DNA from: Aestuariibacter sp. | GTDB lineage: Bacteria > Pseudomonadota > Gammaproteobacteria > Enterobacterales > Alteromonadaceae | Reading direction: 5' to 3' | Assembly: GCA_017794925.1 (NCBI GenBank) | Contig: CP051238.1 | Span: forward strand, 991,702-1,055,701 | Length of the DNA: 64,000 nt | Shown: positions 53,486 to 61,867 of the stretch, piece after piece | How the letters are laid out: every line of letters starts with the position of its first letter | Position numbering within the stretch: position 1 is the first letter of the stretch | Program-made: the position numbers and the translations under genes | The notes under the pieces: model-generated | What the model was told of the DNA's origin: nothing | The model's database searches: none | What the model saw: the letters and a program-made list of their open reading frames with translations, nothing else

Positions 53486-54700
53486 TTATTGCGTATTTAA
53501 CAGAGCGCTTAACGGCACTTTGGTAACCACAATATCTTCTTTGTTTTCCGCATACGCAACGTAAAGTGCGTCTTCGGTAACCCAGCTTTTGGGATAGCTA
53601 AATCCCACCCGTTTGTACTTGCCGTCATACCGCATGGGTACATTGGAAGCTTCGTTTCGCAACATAAAAAACCGGTTAAAGGAACTGCCGTTGTCACTCA
53701 GGCTCAGTACCAGTGGCATTCGGGTTTTACTGCCGCTTGGGCAATTTACGATAAAGGCCACGCCATTGGGCAGATTTCCCGCACTTAATTTAGCTCTGGC
53801 GTCGGGCATATTGGTGATTTCGGGTAGGGTCCAGTGCTCTCCGTCATCATTGCTGGTAGACGTTAGTACGCGAAAACTGGATGCCTGATCGCGGAACACC
53901 ATGGTTAGCTGGTTGTTCGTGCTGAACCAGGCAGGCTCAATTTCCCGGCTGGTTTTCCCTTCAAACGGCAGGTGCGGAAGATCTCCAAGCTGCCACCCAT
54001 CTGTGCCCGAGGGATTATCGGTGTACATGGGAGTTGCGATTAAGCCCGGGTAACGATGCAGGGTAGTCAGTATTCTGCCGCTGGGCGTGATGTGCAGGTC
54101 TTGCTCAATGATGCCGTTTACGTCAGTGCCATCGGCCATTTTAAGGCGCTTAGCCGGTTGCCAGATTAGTCCATCGCTAGAGGTTGTGTAGAGAACATAC
54201 CCGGGCGTTTGGAGCTGCTTGTTCGGCCAGACATTGAAGTAGGCTACCAATGTGTCGCCATCCGACCACCACCCGCCATTAGTGATCAGACTGCCATTGC
54301 CGGAACTTGCCATCACGCGCGGCTTATACCAATGTTCGCCGTCTTCACTTATGGCATATAAGACCTGGGTGTCGGGTGCATCTTCATCCTGAGCAGAACT
54401 CTGCCATTGCATGAAATAGCGCCCTTTATGGGCGATCATTACTGCGCCATGATTGTATTTTGCGCCTGGCTTACCCTTAAATACCGTATGGTGCGTCACC
54501 TGTGGCGCATGCGGTAAGCTGGCTAATGCTTCGGCTGACAGTGCGCCTTCGGGTATGAGTTGTACTTCTGCTACGACGCCGGAAACAGGCAATGACAACA
54601 AGACAGCCGCCGCGAGCATGCGCCTGACGTTTCTGGAACAATTTCTGGACACCCACCTTTTTAATGCAAACGAAAAATGCCCTGCGATAAACCCATCCAT
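53486..54700 (-). CDS. Secreted BNR/sialidase-fold protein with a repeat-derived N-terminus
   Basis: About 404 residues from ATG at 54700, which has AAGG 8 nt upstream. The signal peptide core MLAAAVLLSLPVSGVVA starts 27 residues later at an internal Met (54619). Between the two lies KRWVSRNC, encoded by a GTGGGTGTC repeat copy. The rest is a six-bladed beta-propeller-like exo-sialidase/BNR protein (ISEDGEHWYKPR, TTSSDGLIWQPAK, STSNDDGEHWTLPE Asp-box repeats). The substrate glycan is unknown. The start could be 54700 or 54619; both give an exportable protein. Confidence 0.78.
   Translation of the reverse strand: MDGFIAGHFSFALKRWVSRNCSRNVRRMLAAAVLLSLPVSGVVAEVQLIPEGALSAEALASLPHAPQVTHHTVFKGKPGAKYNHGAVMIAHKGRYFMQWQSSAQDEDAPDTQVLYAISEDGEHWYKPRVMASSGNGSLITNGGWWSDGDTLVAYFNVWPNKQLQTPGYVLYTTSSDGLIWQPAKRLKMADGTDVNGIIEQDLHITPSGRILTTLHRYPGLIATPMYTDNPSGTDGWQLGDLPHLPFEGKTSREIEPAWFSTNNQLTMVFRDQASSFRVLTSTSNDDGEHWTLPEITNMPDARAKLSAGNLPNGVAFIVNCPSGSKTRMPLVLSLSDNGSSFNRFFMLRNEASNVPMRYDGKYKRVGFSYPKSWVTEDALYVAYAENKEDIVVTKVPLSALLNTQ
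54648..54656 (+). repeat. Repeat copy inside the sialidase-like gene's 5' end
   Basis: GACACCCAC followed by CTTTTT. On the coding strand it reads AAAAAGGTGGGTGTC then CAGAAATTG, the same tail as the copy inside the 20508 gene. It lies between the better ribosome site and the signal peptide. Confidence 0.8.
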
Positions 54701-54779
54701 GCCTAATACCTTGATTTTAAATCCGATTGCGTTGGTATAACACAAATTACCTGTGATTCGCCATGGCTTTGGGTTTGTG

Positions 54780-54865
54780 GACACCCACTTTTTTCATTGT
54801 TTTTCTAACTGTGAAAAAACATGGGTGTCTCAAAAAAGGTGTGTGTCCCAAAAAGTGTGGGTGTC
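54780..54865. repeat. Repeat cluster: one forward and three inverted 9-mers at exact 18-nt period
   Basis: GACACCCAC at 54780, then ATGGGTGTC 54821, GTGTGTGTC 54839 and GTGGGTGTC 54857, each 18 nt apart. The segment between 54789 and 54820 would be the loop of a large hairpin. A looser match (GTCGGTGTC) at 54891 is inside the adjacent terminator. Confidence 0.82.
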
Positions 54866-54880
54866 CACAAATTGGGGGGT

Positions 54881-54921
54881 AAAAAAAGCGGTCGGTGTCT
54901 TTTCAGATCACAGACCGCTTT
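54881..54921 (-). terminator. Terminator of the FAD oxidoreductase operon
   Basis: On the minus strand AAAGCGGTC pairs with GACCGCTTT across a 19-nt loop, then TTTT. It lies past the stop at 54949. Confidence 0.75.
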
Positions 54922-54948
54922 GAGGAGAACACGGTACTTTGGGAGGGT

Positions 54949-56271
54949 CTAGATTGCGCCGACTTCGATTTTAGAGCCGTCGTTCAGGCGCGACAGGTTG
55001 AATGGCGTGGCATCGATAAGTGGTGTGTTGTTTACCACTAAATCCGCCGCAACCTTGGCCAAACCCGGGCCTAAACCAAAACCATGGCCTGAGCAGCCTG
55101 CCGCCAAATAAAATCCTTCGACATCATCAACGGCAGACATAACCGGTACGGCATCTGGCGTGCAGTCCACGTAGCTGCCCCAGCTCTCGGCAATTTCAAT
55201 ATCCTTAAGTGCCGGAAACAGAGTGCGAACGGCGTGAAGTGTTTGCTTAATATTCTTACCGTGAGGATCCGGGTTAAGTATCCGCATGGCTTCCATGGGG
55301 GAAGGGCCGGTATTTTTCCAGCGGTTTATGGCTTCAGGGCCTTTGAAGAACGAGCTTCCCAGGTTCACCTGTACCGCCTTAATGCGCTTCATAAACATCG
55401 GCATGAATTCTTTGGCAAAGCGAATGCCCTGTGGCGTAAATTCCAGCAATGCCGTACCACTGAGTGCTACAGTGTAGCTGCCATCTAAACGGCGGGTGAG
55501 GGCAACACCGGAGGTGTAAATGGCCTCACCGATATTCTCAATAGGTTTGGAACGAAACGCGGTTTGCCTAACGCTAGCCTGAGGAAAGCGAATACCATGA
55601 TGGCTGCAGAATGTTGACGCCCAGGCGCCTGCAGCGCACAACACGCGCTGGGTACGAATAGTGCCTTTTTCGGTGATCACAGCCTCTACTTTGCCGTTAG
55701 TGATGTCCATACCGCGCGCCGCACATTGCTGATGAATGGTTGCGCCGTTACGGCGTGCGCCTTCGGCAATCATAGGCGCGGCGATGGCGGGTTCACCTTT
55801 GCCGTCATCCATTGAATGTACGCCGCCTAACCAGGTGCGCCCATTGGCCGGAATCATCTCGTTGGCTTCTTTGGCGCTTAACATACGGGTGTTAACGTTG
55901 AATTGTTTAGCGACTTCTCGCCAGCTGTCCCATTCTGCCAATTGTTGAGGATCATCCGTGGCATAGCGAAGGCCACAGCGGCGGAAACCCAGGTCCTGAC
56001 CCAGATCTTCAGTCATCTCGTCCCACAGGCGCATGGAAAGTCCCGAGGTGGGGAGCTCCCGTGCGTCACGGTTTTGCTGACGACACCAGCCCCAGTTTCG
56101 GCTCGATTGTTCAGCACCCACCAATCCTTTCTCGATCAAAGCAACCGAGTAACCTTGCTTCGCCAGAAAATAGCTGGCACAGGCACCAATAATACCGCCA
56201 CCAATAACAACGACATCGGCCTGAGAAGGCAATGTTTCATTGCTGGCAATTTTCTTTAACGTCGGGGTCAT
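54949..56271 (-). CDS. FAD-dependent oxidoreductase, DAO/opine-oxidase-like
   Basis: 440 residues. FAD motif VVVIGGGIIGACASYFLAKQGYSV (near 20-43), then SSRNWGWCRQQ (near 56-66), a motif of the DAO-fold amine/opine oxidase branch. GCSGHGFGLGPG near the C-terminus completes the flavin site. It probably oxidises a secondary amine or N-alkylated amino acid. It lies 30 nt downstream of an aldehyde dehydrogenase gene, so the pair may turn an amine into an acid, like the oxidase/dehydrogenase pair at 39-46 kb. Confidence 0.85.
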   Translation of the reverse strand: MTPTLKKIASNETLPSQADVVVIGGGIIGACASYFLAKQGYSVALIEKGLVGAEQSSRNWGWCRQQNRDARELPTSGLSMRLWDEMTEDLGQDLGFRRCGLRYATDDPQQLAEWDSWREVAKQFNVNTRMLSAKEANEMIPANGRTWLGGVHSMDDGKGEPAIAAPMIAEGARRNGATIHQQCAARGMDITNGKVEAVITEKGTIRTQRVLCAAGAWASTFCSHHGIRFPQASVRQTAFRSKPIENIGEAIYTSGVALTRRLDGSYTVALSGTALLEFTPQGIRFAKEFMPMFMKRIKAVQVNLGSSFFKGPEAINRWKNTGPSPMEAMRILNPDPHGKNIKQTLHAVRTLFPALKDIEIAESWGSYVDCTPDAVPVMSAVDDVEGFYLAAGCSGHGFGLGPGLAKVAADLVVNNTPLIDATPFNLSRLNDGSKIEVGAI

Positions 56272-56301
56272 GCTGTACCTTCAACTATCAATACTTAACT
56301 T

Positions 56302-57762
56302 TTATGCTTCACCAAAGCCAACGATGGCTTTGGTTTCCAGATATTCTTCAAAGCCTTCCAGGCCAAATTCACGACCACTACCAGACTGCTTGTAGCCGCC
56401 GAATGGCGCATGGGCATCCCAGGCCGGATAGTTAATATGCACCTGGCCACTGCGGATTAAACGCGCTACACGGCGAGCTTCATTTAGATTCTTAGACTGT
56501 ATATGGGCGGCGAGGCCGTAAACGGTGTCGTTAGCCATTGCGATAGCTTCGTCCACCGTGTCGTAAGGGATCATGCACAGCACTGGTCCAAAAATTTCTT
56601 CGCGAGCAATTGCCATGTCATTGGTTACTTCACTGAAGATGGTGGGGCGCACGAAGAAGCCCGCATCAAATCCATCTGGTCTTCCCACGCCACCGGTAAT
56701 GCACTTGGTGTTTTCCGAAAGCCCTTTTTCAATCATTAACTGCACTCGGTCGAACTGAGCACGGTTGGCTAATGGACCGTGTGTGGCTGTCACATTGTTT
56801 GAGCGGCCAATCACAATGGTATTTACGGCTTCAATGGCCAGTTGTTCGGCTTCTGCCAGTTTTTCGCGTGGCACCAGCATGCGCGTCGGCGCGCTACACG
56901 ACTGACCATTATTGCGCATACAGGCCAATACGCCCGGTCCAATAGCTGTCTGCAGATCTGCATCGGGTAGAATAATGTTAGGTGATTTACCGCCTAACTC
57001 TTGCGCAACACGTTTTACCGTAGGCGCTGCTGCCTGTGCCACCAATATGCCAGCGCGGGTTGATCCGGTAATCGATACCATATCCACCAGAGGATGGCTG
57101 GACAGTACAGAGCCTACTTCAGGGCCATCACCGTTCAACAGATTAAATACACCGGCGGGCACACCGGCATCATGCAGAATATCAGCGAAAGCCAATGCAC
57201 TGAGTGGCGATAGTTCACTGGGCTTGAGTACAACCGTACAACCCGTGGCAATCGCCGGACCGACTTTGGCGGTGATTTGATACAGCGGCCAGTTCCAGGG
57301 CGTGATTAAGCCCGCAACACCAATGGGTTCGCGCGCAATGGCGGTAGTGCCGCGCATCTGTGTAAATTCGTAACTGGCCAGATTATCCCGGGCAACCTGC
57401 AAATGGGCCAGGGCCAGTGGCACATGAGCCGTGCGGGCGTAATTAATCGGCGCGCCCATTTCGGTAGACAGGATTTGGGCCAATTGCTCAGCGCGGGCTT
57501 CAAAAAGTGCAATCACGCCGTCCAGCACTGCCAAACGATCGTCAACTGATGTTTGACTCCAGGCCGGAAATGCAGCAGCCGCCGCTTTTATAGCAGTATC
57601 GGTATCGTTGGCGCTGCCTAATGCGAGTTCGCCAATCAGGCTTTCATCCGAAGGGTTAATGATGTCATGCGTGCGTGAAGAGCTAACCTGCACCCATTGA
57701 CCATTTATGTAGGCCTGTTGCAGCCTGCCAAGGGTTTTTAACTCGTCTACCGGGTGCGTCAT
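56302..57762 (-). CDS. NAD(P)-dependent aldehyde dehydrogenase
   Basis: 486 residues from ATG at 57762 (AGGA 5 nt upstream); a longer frame to 57798 lacks a site. ITPWNWPLYQITAKVGPAIA (near 144-163), the catalytic Glu in QELGGKSPN (near 254) and the Cys in NNGQSCSAPTR (near 288) are present. The general ALDH group is related to betaine-aldehyde and aminoaldehyde dehydrogenases; the substrate is undecided. It is cotranscribed with the FAD oxidoreductase and divergent from the M20 hydrolase gene. Confidence 0.9.
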   Translation of the reverse strand: MTHPVDELKTLGRLQQAYINGQWVQVSSSRTHDIINPSDESLIGELALGSANDTDTAIKAAAAAFPAWSQTSVDDRLAVLDGVIALFEARAEQLAQILSTEMGAPINYARTAHVPLALAHLQVARDNLASYEFTQMRGTTAIAREPIGVAGLITPWNWPLYQITAKVGPAIATGCTVVLKPSELSPLSALAFADILHDAGVPAGVFNLLNGDGPEVGSVLSSHPLVDMVSITGSTRAGILVAQAAAPTVKRVAQELGGKSPNIILPDADLQTAIGPGVLACMRNNGQSCSAPTRMLVPREKLAEAEQLAIEAVNTIVIGRSNNVTATHGPLANRAQFDRVQLMIEKGLSENTKCITGGVGRPDGFDAGFFVRPTIFSEVTNDMAIAREEIFGPVLCMIPYDTVDEAIAMANDTVYGLAAHIQSKNLNEARRVARLIRSGQVHINYPAWDAHAPFGGYKQSGSGREFGLEGFEEYLETKAIVGFGEA

Positions 57763-58016
57763 GGTAATCCTGTTCCGTTGATTCTGGATGCAGCACAATC
57801 TACTGCATTGTTACGACCTACTGACCAATGATGAACAGTATAGGGGGATGACAGCAGCATGGGTTGCTGCTTTGAGTGACCGAACAGCAAATTATATTAA
57901 AAGCTGGCGCGTAAAGCAGTCGATATCACTTTTTGATTGGCGCTAGAATGGTTGAACGAGATTTACATGATGCTGAAAGCCCGATTCGCCAAAAGGGCAG
58001 CCACAAGGACATCCAC

Positions 58017-59198
58017 ATGCCTTCTAAAACACTGCCTGATGTTGATGCGTTAATCAAACCATTGATCGATTTCCGTCGTGATATTCACGCGCACCCTGAA
58101 CTTGCTTATAAAGAGGTGTCAACCGCAAGAAAAGTGGCTGAGGCACTGGCTTCAGCTGGCCTGAAGGTAACAACCGGCGTGGGTAAAACCGGCGTGGTTG
58201 CCAGCTTAAAAGTGGGTAACGGCACACGCTCAATCGGTTTGCGGGCTGATATGGACGCGTTGCCCATTCAGGAAGAAACCGGGCTGCCCTACGCCAGCTG
58301 CCACGATGGCGTATTCCACGGATGCGGGCATGACGGTCACACCACCATGTTACTTGGCGCTGCGCAATTTTTGGCGAAAACGCAGCAATTTGATGGCATT
58401 GTACACTTTATTTTTCAGCCCGCAGAAGAGGGGCAGGCGGGCGCAAAAGCCATGATAGACGATGGTTTGTTTGAACGGTTCCCGTGTGACCGCGTTTATG
58501 CGCTGCACAACTGGCCGGACTTACCCGCGGGAACCATTGCAACAAGACCCGGCCCCATTATGGCGGCAGCCGATAAATTCAGTATTCGTGTACATGGCAA
58601 AGGGGGGCACGCCGCTGCGCCGCATCAGACGCCCGATGCCATTCTTGCGGCCAGTGAACTGGTTACTCAGCTTCACACGATTGTGTCGCGTCGGATTGCC
58701 CCCACCTCTACTGCGGTGTTGTCGGTGACACAAATAGCAGGTGGCAGTTCGCACAACGTGTTGCCGGGCAGCGTGAGCTTAACCGGCACGGTTCGAACGT
58801 TTGATCCGGAAGTGCAAAATACCATTGAAAAGGCTATTCGGCAGGTGATTCAGGGCGTGGCACTGGCTACCTTTACGGATATTTCACTGGATTACAATCG
58901 CTATTACCCGGCTACCATCAATCACGAATCGGCGGCCTTGCGAGCGCTGGACGTAGCAGCCAGTGTGGGCAATGCCCAATTAGCCCCAGAGCCCGCTTTT
59001 ACTTCGGAAGATTTTGCGTTCATGTTGCAAGCCTGCGAGGGGGCCTACATTTGGTTAGGTCAGGGGACTGAACAACCTACCATTCCGCTGCATCATCCTC
59101 ACTATGATTTTAATGATGATGTACTCGCTACAGGCATTCAGTTGCTGGTTGCGCTGGCAGAAGATTATTTAAGCGAAAAAGAAGATCGTACCGAATAA
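58017..59198 (+). CDS. M20 family amidohydrolase (hippurate/N-acyl-amino-acid hydrolase type)
   Basis: 393 residues from ATG at 58017, which has AAGGAC upstream; the longer frame from 57933 has no site. DFRRDIHAHPELAYKE opens the fold. GLRADMDALPI, HGCGHDGHTTMLLGAA and FQPAEEGQAGAKAMI are the metal and catalytic motifs. A dimerisation domain sits near 185-300. It releases an amino acid from an N-acyl or similar conjugate. Next to an oxidase and an aldehyde dehydrogenase, it may process an imported conjugate. Confidence 0.9.
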   Translation: MPSKTLPDVDALIKPLIDFRRDIHAHPELAYKEVSTARKVAEALASAGLKVTTGVGKTGVVASLKVGNGTRSIGLRADMDALPIQEETGLPYASCHDGVFHGCGHDGHTTMLLGAAQFLAKTQQFDGIVHFIFQPAEEGQAGAKAMIDDGLFERFPCDRVYALHNWPDLPAGTIATRPGPIMAAADKFSIRVHGKGGHAAAPHQTPDAILAASELVTQLHTIVSRRIAPTSTAVLSVTQIAGGSSHNVLPGSVSLTGTVRTFDPEVQNTIEKAIRQVIQGVALATFTDISLDYNRYYPATINHESAALRALDVAASVGNAQLAPEPAFTSEDFAFMLQACEGAYIWLGQGTEQPTIPLHHPHYDFNDDVLATGIQLLVALAEDYLSEKEDRTE

Positions 59199-59291
59199 TG
59201 CGGATCTACAGCAGCATATGTTTGCGCTGCACCGGTACTATTTATTCATCAATACAGTGTTAAAGGCAGTTTTGTGAAGTCTGAGATAGCA

Positions 59292-60191
59292 ATGTCAATT
59301 CGTAGCATGACCGAGGCCGATTTACCGGTGTGCTTGTCGTTTACCCAACAAGTCAAATGGCCCCACAGGTCAATTGACTGGCAATTGCACTTTGAACTGG
59401 GGTATGGCAGCGTTATTGAAGCGAACCTTGATTCAGACAATGCACTATCTGCACCTCAGATCTTGGGCTGTATTTTGTGGTGGGATTACCCAGCGCTGAA
59501 CAACGCAAGCAACAAGTCCTTAACTACCTCCGATTTGGGCTGTGCAACAGTTGGTTTGGTGGTTGTGCCTGATGCCATGCAAGGCCGGGGACTAGGCCGC
59601 ACATTAATGAATACCGTGATGGAACAAACCGGCGAGCGCAATTTGCAGCTGGTGGCTACTGTGGCCGGCAAGCGTCTTTATGAACAGTGTGGATTTACCG
59701 CAAAAAGTACCATTTATCAGGTTCAGGGTGAGCTAACTACAAAGCCTGACGTTGCTGATGACATCGAGATCACAGACGTCGACGCGAGTTCACTGTCTAC
59801 CGTTATAGAACTGGACAATCAGGCCTTTCAGGCCGACCGCAGTGCATTACTTCAAGCGCTAATGGCGCGAGGCCGTTGTGTGATTGCTAAACAAAATGGC
59901 AAAGCACTGGGTTATGCATTTATCCGCGAGAGCGGACGGGGCGAAACGATTGGCCCGGTGGTTGCCAATGATGCTGTTGTAGCAAAAGCTCTGGCGGCAG
60001 CGTTGCTTCAGCAAGCAAAAACATTTGTGCGTTTTGACCTTACCGAACACGCCAGTGGCCTGAAAGGTTGGTTGACTGACCTTGGATTGCAGCAGGTCGA
60101 TGAGGTAAGCTTAATGGTCAAAGGCGAATGGCTGGCTGAGCAGGCAGCTGATTCGCAGGTATACAGCCTGGCGTCGCAGGCTTTCGGCTAG
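59292..60191 (+). CDS. GNAT acetyltransferase with two GNAT-like halves
   Basis: 299 residues. The N-terminal GNAT domain carries the acetyl-CoA loop VVPDAMQGRGLGRTLMNTVME (near 96-116). The C-terminal half (about 165-285, with TIGPVVANDAVVAKALAAALLQQ) is a second, degenerate GNAT-like fold. The start is ATG 59292 or GTG 59274; neither has a strong ribosome site. The substrate is unknown. It follows the M20 hydrolase by about 90 nt and may act on the freed amine. Confidence 0.82.
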   Translation: MSIRSMTEADLPVCLSFTQQVKWPHRSIDWQLHFELGYGSVIEANLDSDNALSAPQILGCILWWDYPALNNASNKSLTTSDLGCATVGLVVVPDAMQGRGLGRTLMNTVMEQTGERNLQLVATVAGKRLYEQCGFTAKSTIYQVQGELTTKPDVADDIEITDVDASSLSTVIELDNQAFQADRSALLQALMARGRCVIAKQNGKALGYAFIRESGRGETIGPVVANDAVVAKALAAALLQQAKTFVRFDLTEHASGLKGWLTDLGLQQVDEVSLMVKGEWLAEQAADSQVYSLASQAFG

Positions 60192-60218
60192 CGATTGCAA
60201 TGCATTAGGAGTGGGTGG

Positions 60219-60581
60219 GTGATAACACGGGCAATAAAAAACTGGGTACTATGCATACTGTTGGCATTCGCCACGCAGGCATCCAGTACTGCCTTTGATA
60301 ACCATGCCTCGCATCAGGCCGGTACCGAGCATGTCAGTTTTGAACATGAGCACAGTGCTGAGCAAACTGGGCAATCTGAGTTGAATTCAACAGGTTTCGC
60401 CGGGGAAGCGGCTGATTTCGATTGCCACCATTGTTGTCACTGCCACGGCTCACATCATGTTTATCTTCCAGTTGTAGTAAGTCATGCCGGACTTACTGCA
60501 TTCAAAGGCATTCAGCCTGACTTTTATGCAAACCTGCATAAGGGTTTTCTGCGAAATTTGCTGCGTCCTCCCATCGTTTAA
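60219..60581 (+). CDS. czcI: His/Cys-rich exported protein, CzcI-like
   Basis: 120 residues from GTG at 60219, chosen because AGGAG lies 7 nt upstream. A signal peptide or helix (about 5-22) is followed by His clusters and CHHCCHCHGSHH (near 73-84), a likely Zn/Cd/Co-binding site. Small proteins like this precede czcCBA in several metal-resistance operons and tune the pump. The name is by position and composition, not by close similarity. Confidence 0.6.
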   Translation: MITRAIKNWVLCILLAFATQASSTAFDNHASHQAGTEHVSFEHEHSAEQTGQSELNSTGFAGEAADFDCHHCCHCHGSHHVYLPVVVSHAGLTAFKGIQPDFYANLHKGFLRNLLRPPIV

Positions 60582-60646
60582 CGCGCCGGAATACTTCATA
60601 GCGCTGCGTAAAAGCAGCGAACGATAACGTTAAACGAGACTTATGT

Positions 60647-61864
60647 ATGTTGTACAAAAATATATGTGCAGCGTGTTTACTCACGCTAAGCACAGGCGCG
60701 TACGCGCAAGCAAAAAACTGGGCCGGCTGGCTGCTGCAAACTGTGGACACCCACCCTTCCATTCTGGCGCTGGAACACGACGCCAGAGCGAACGGGTATC
60801 AGGCCGCGGCTTTCACTAAGCCGTTTTATAACCCTTCACTGGATACCAGTCTGGAACGCGAGGGTAGTGAAATTAATTACCAGATTGGGTTATCAAGTCA
60901 GCTGGACTGGCACGATGTGCAGTCTTCGCAAATTCAGGTGGGAAACTTTTTAGCGGAGCAAAGTCAGTTGGCACTGGAAATCGCAAGGTCAGATTTGCTC
61001 TCTGAATCTCTTAAAGCTCAAATATCTTTAACCTATGCTGAGCGACAATATGAAATTGCAACAAAGCGTGTGAATCAATCCATTGAATTGCTTGATATTA
61101 TCGGGAAGAAGGTTGAAACAGGTGAGGTGCCGGAGATTACCCTTGCGTTTACCAAGGCTGCCACTGCAGAAGCTATGGTGGCCGAGAGTGAATGGCTCAC
61201 GTCCTGGCAACAGGCAAAGCAAGACGTAGTGACGGTGCTGGGCCGAATGGGGTTAGACACACCCATCAGCGACAAAGTCTGGACACCCACACTTTCCTTG
61301 CTTTCGCCTGGGCAAATTCAACAGTTACCGTCACTGCGCTATGCACATCTGAGCTGGCTGATAGCCACCAATGAGGTGGATGTCCAGCGAACCAGCAATA
61401 AGCCTGTGCCTACGGTTGGCTTTGGCGTGGGGCGTCAGGCGGGGGAGCCGTTGCTTTCGTTGTCGATGTCGGTGCCGCTGAATATTCGCAACGACTTCAA
61501 TGATGTCACTGAGGTTGCGAAACAGCGCGCTTTGGCCAGTGAGCAGCAATTGCAGGCCGAGGTCATTGCTGTGCGCGAGGCGATTTCATCTACCTACCAG
61601 CAATTACAGCTACTTGGCGAACGGTTTCGCATTTGGGAGCAGATTGATTCGAGCGATTTTACGGTTCAAGCACAGGTGCTTGTTGACCGGTTTTCTGCCG
61701 GAGATCTGCCATTCACAGACTTTCATGCGCAGTTGAATGAACTATTGAGTGGCCAGCAAGCAGCGCTAACCCTTACTTATCAGTATCAGTTGGCCTACAT
61801 CAATTATTTACATCAGAGCGCAGGGTTGGTGGCACACATCAATGCCCTGGCCGACGAGGAGTAA
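60647..61864 (+). CDS. czcC: Outer-membrane efflux protein of the Czc/Cus type (TolC family)
   Basis: 405 residues with a signal peptide (to about residue 20). TolC-like coiled-coil helices carry the two-fold repeat: about 85-200 (LKAQISLTYAERQYEIATKR) and 285-395. It forms the outer channel for CzcB and CzcA. The 9-mer GACACCCAC occurs twice in frame, at 60746 (VDTHPS) and 61282 (WTPTLS). Unlike the intergenic copies, these lack the usual flanking tract. Confidence 0.88.
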   Translation: MLYKNICAACLLTLSTGAYAQAKNWAGWLLQTVDTHPSILALEHDARANGYQAAAFTKPFYNPSLDTSLEREGSEINYQIGLSSQLDWHDVQSSQIQVGNFLAEQSQLALEIARSDLLSESLKAQISLTYAERQYEIATKRVNQSIELLDIIGKKVETGEVPEITLAFTKAATAEAMVAESEWLTSWQQAKQDVVTVLGRMGLDTPISDKVWTPTLSLLSPGQIQQLPSLRYAHLSWLIATNEVDVQRTSNKPVPTVGFGVGRQAGEPLLSLSMSVPLNIRNDFNDVTEVAKQRALASEQQLQAEVIAVREAISSTYQQLQLLGERFRIWEQIDSSDFTVQAQVLVDRFSAGDLPFTDFHAQLNELLSGQQAALTLTYQYQLAYINYLHQSAGLVAHINALADEE

Positions 61865-61867
61865 TCC

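Noticed and set aside
58462..58728. 88-codon plus-strand frame inside the M20 hydrolase gene
   Set aside because: Frame-shifted shadow of a clear M20 enzyme; no start signal and arginine-rich nonsense text.
60746..60754. Calling the czcC copies confirmed transposed repeats
   Set aside because: They lack the flanking A/T tract and 18-nt partner, so they are listed as possible only.
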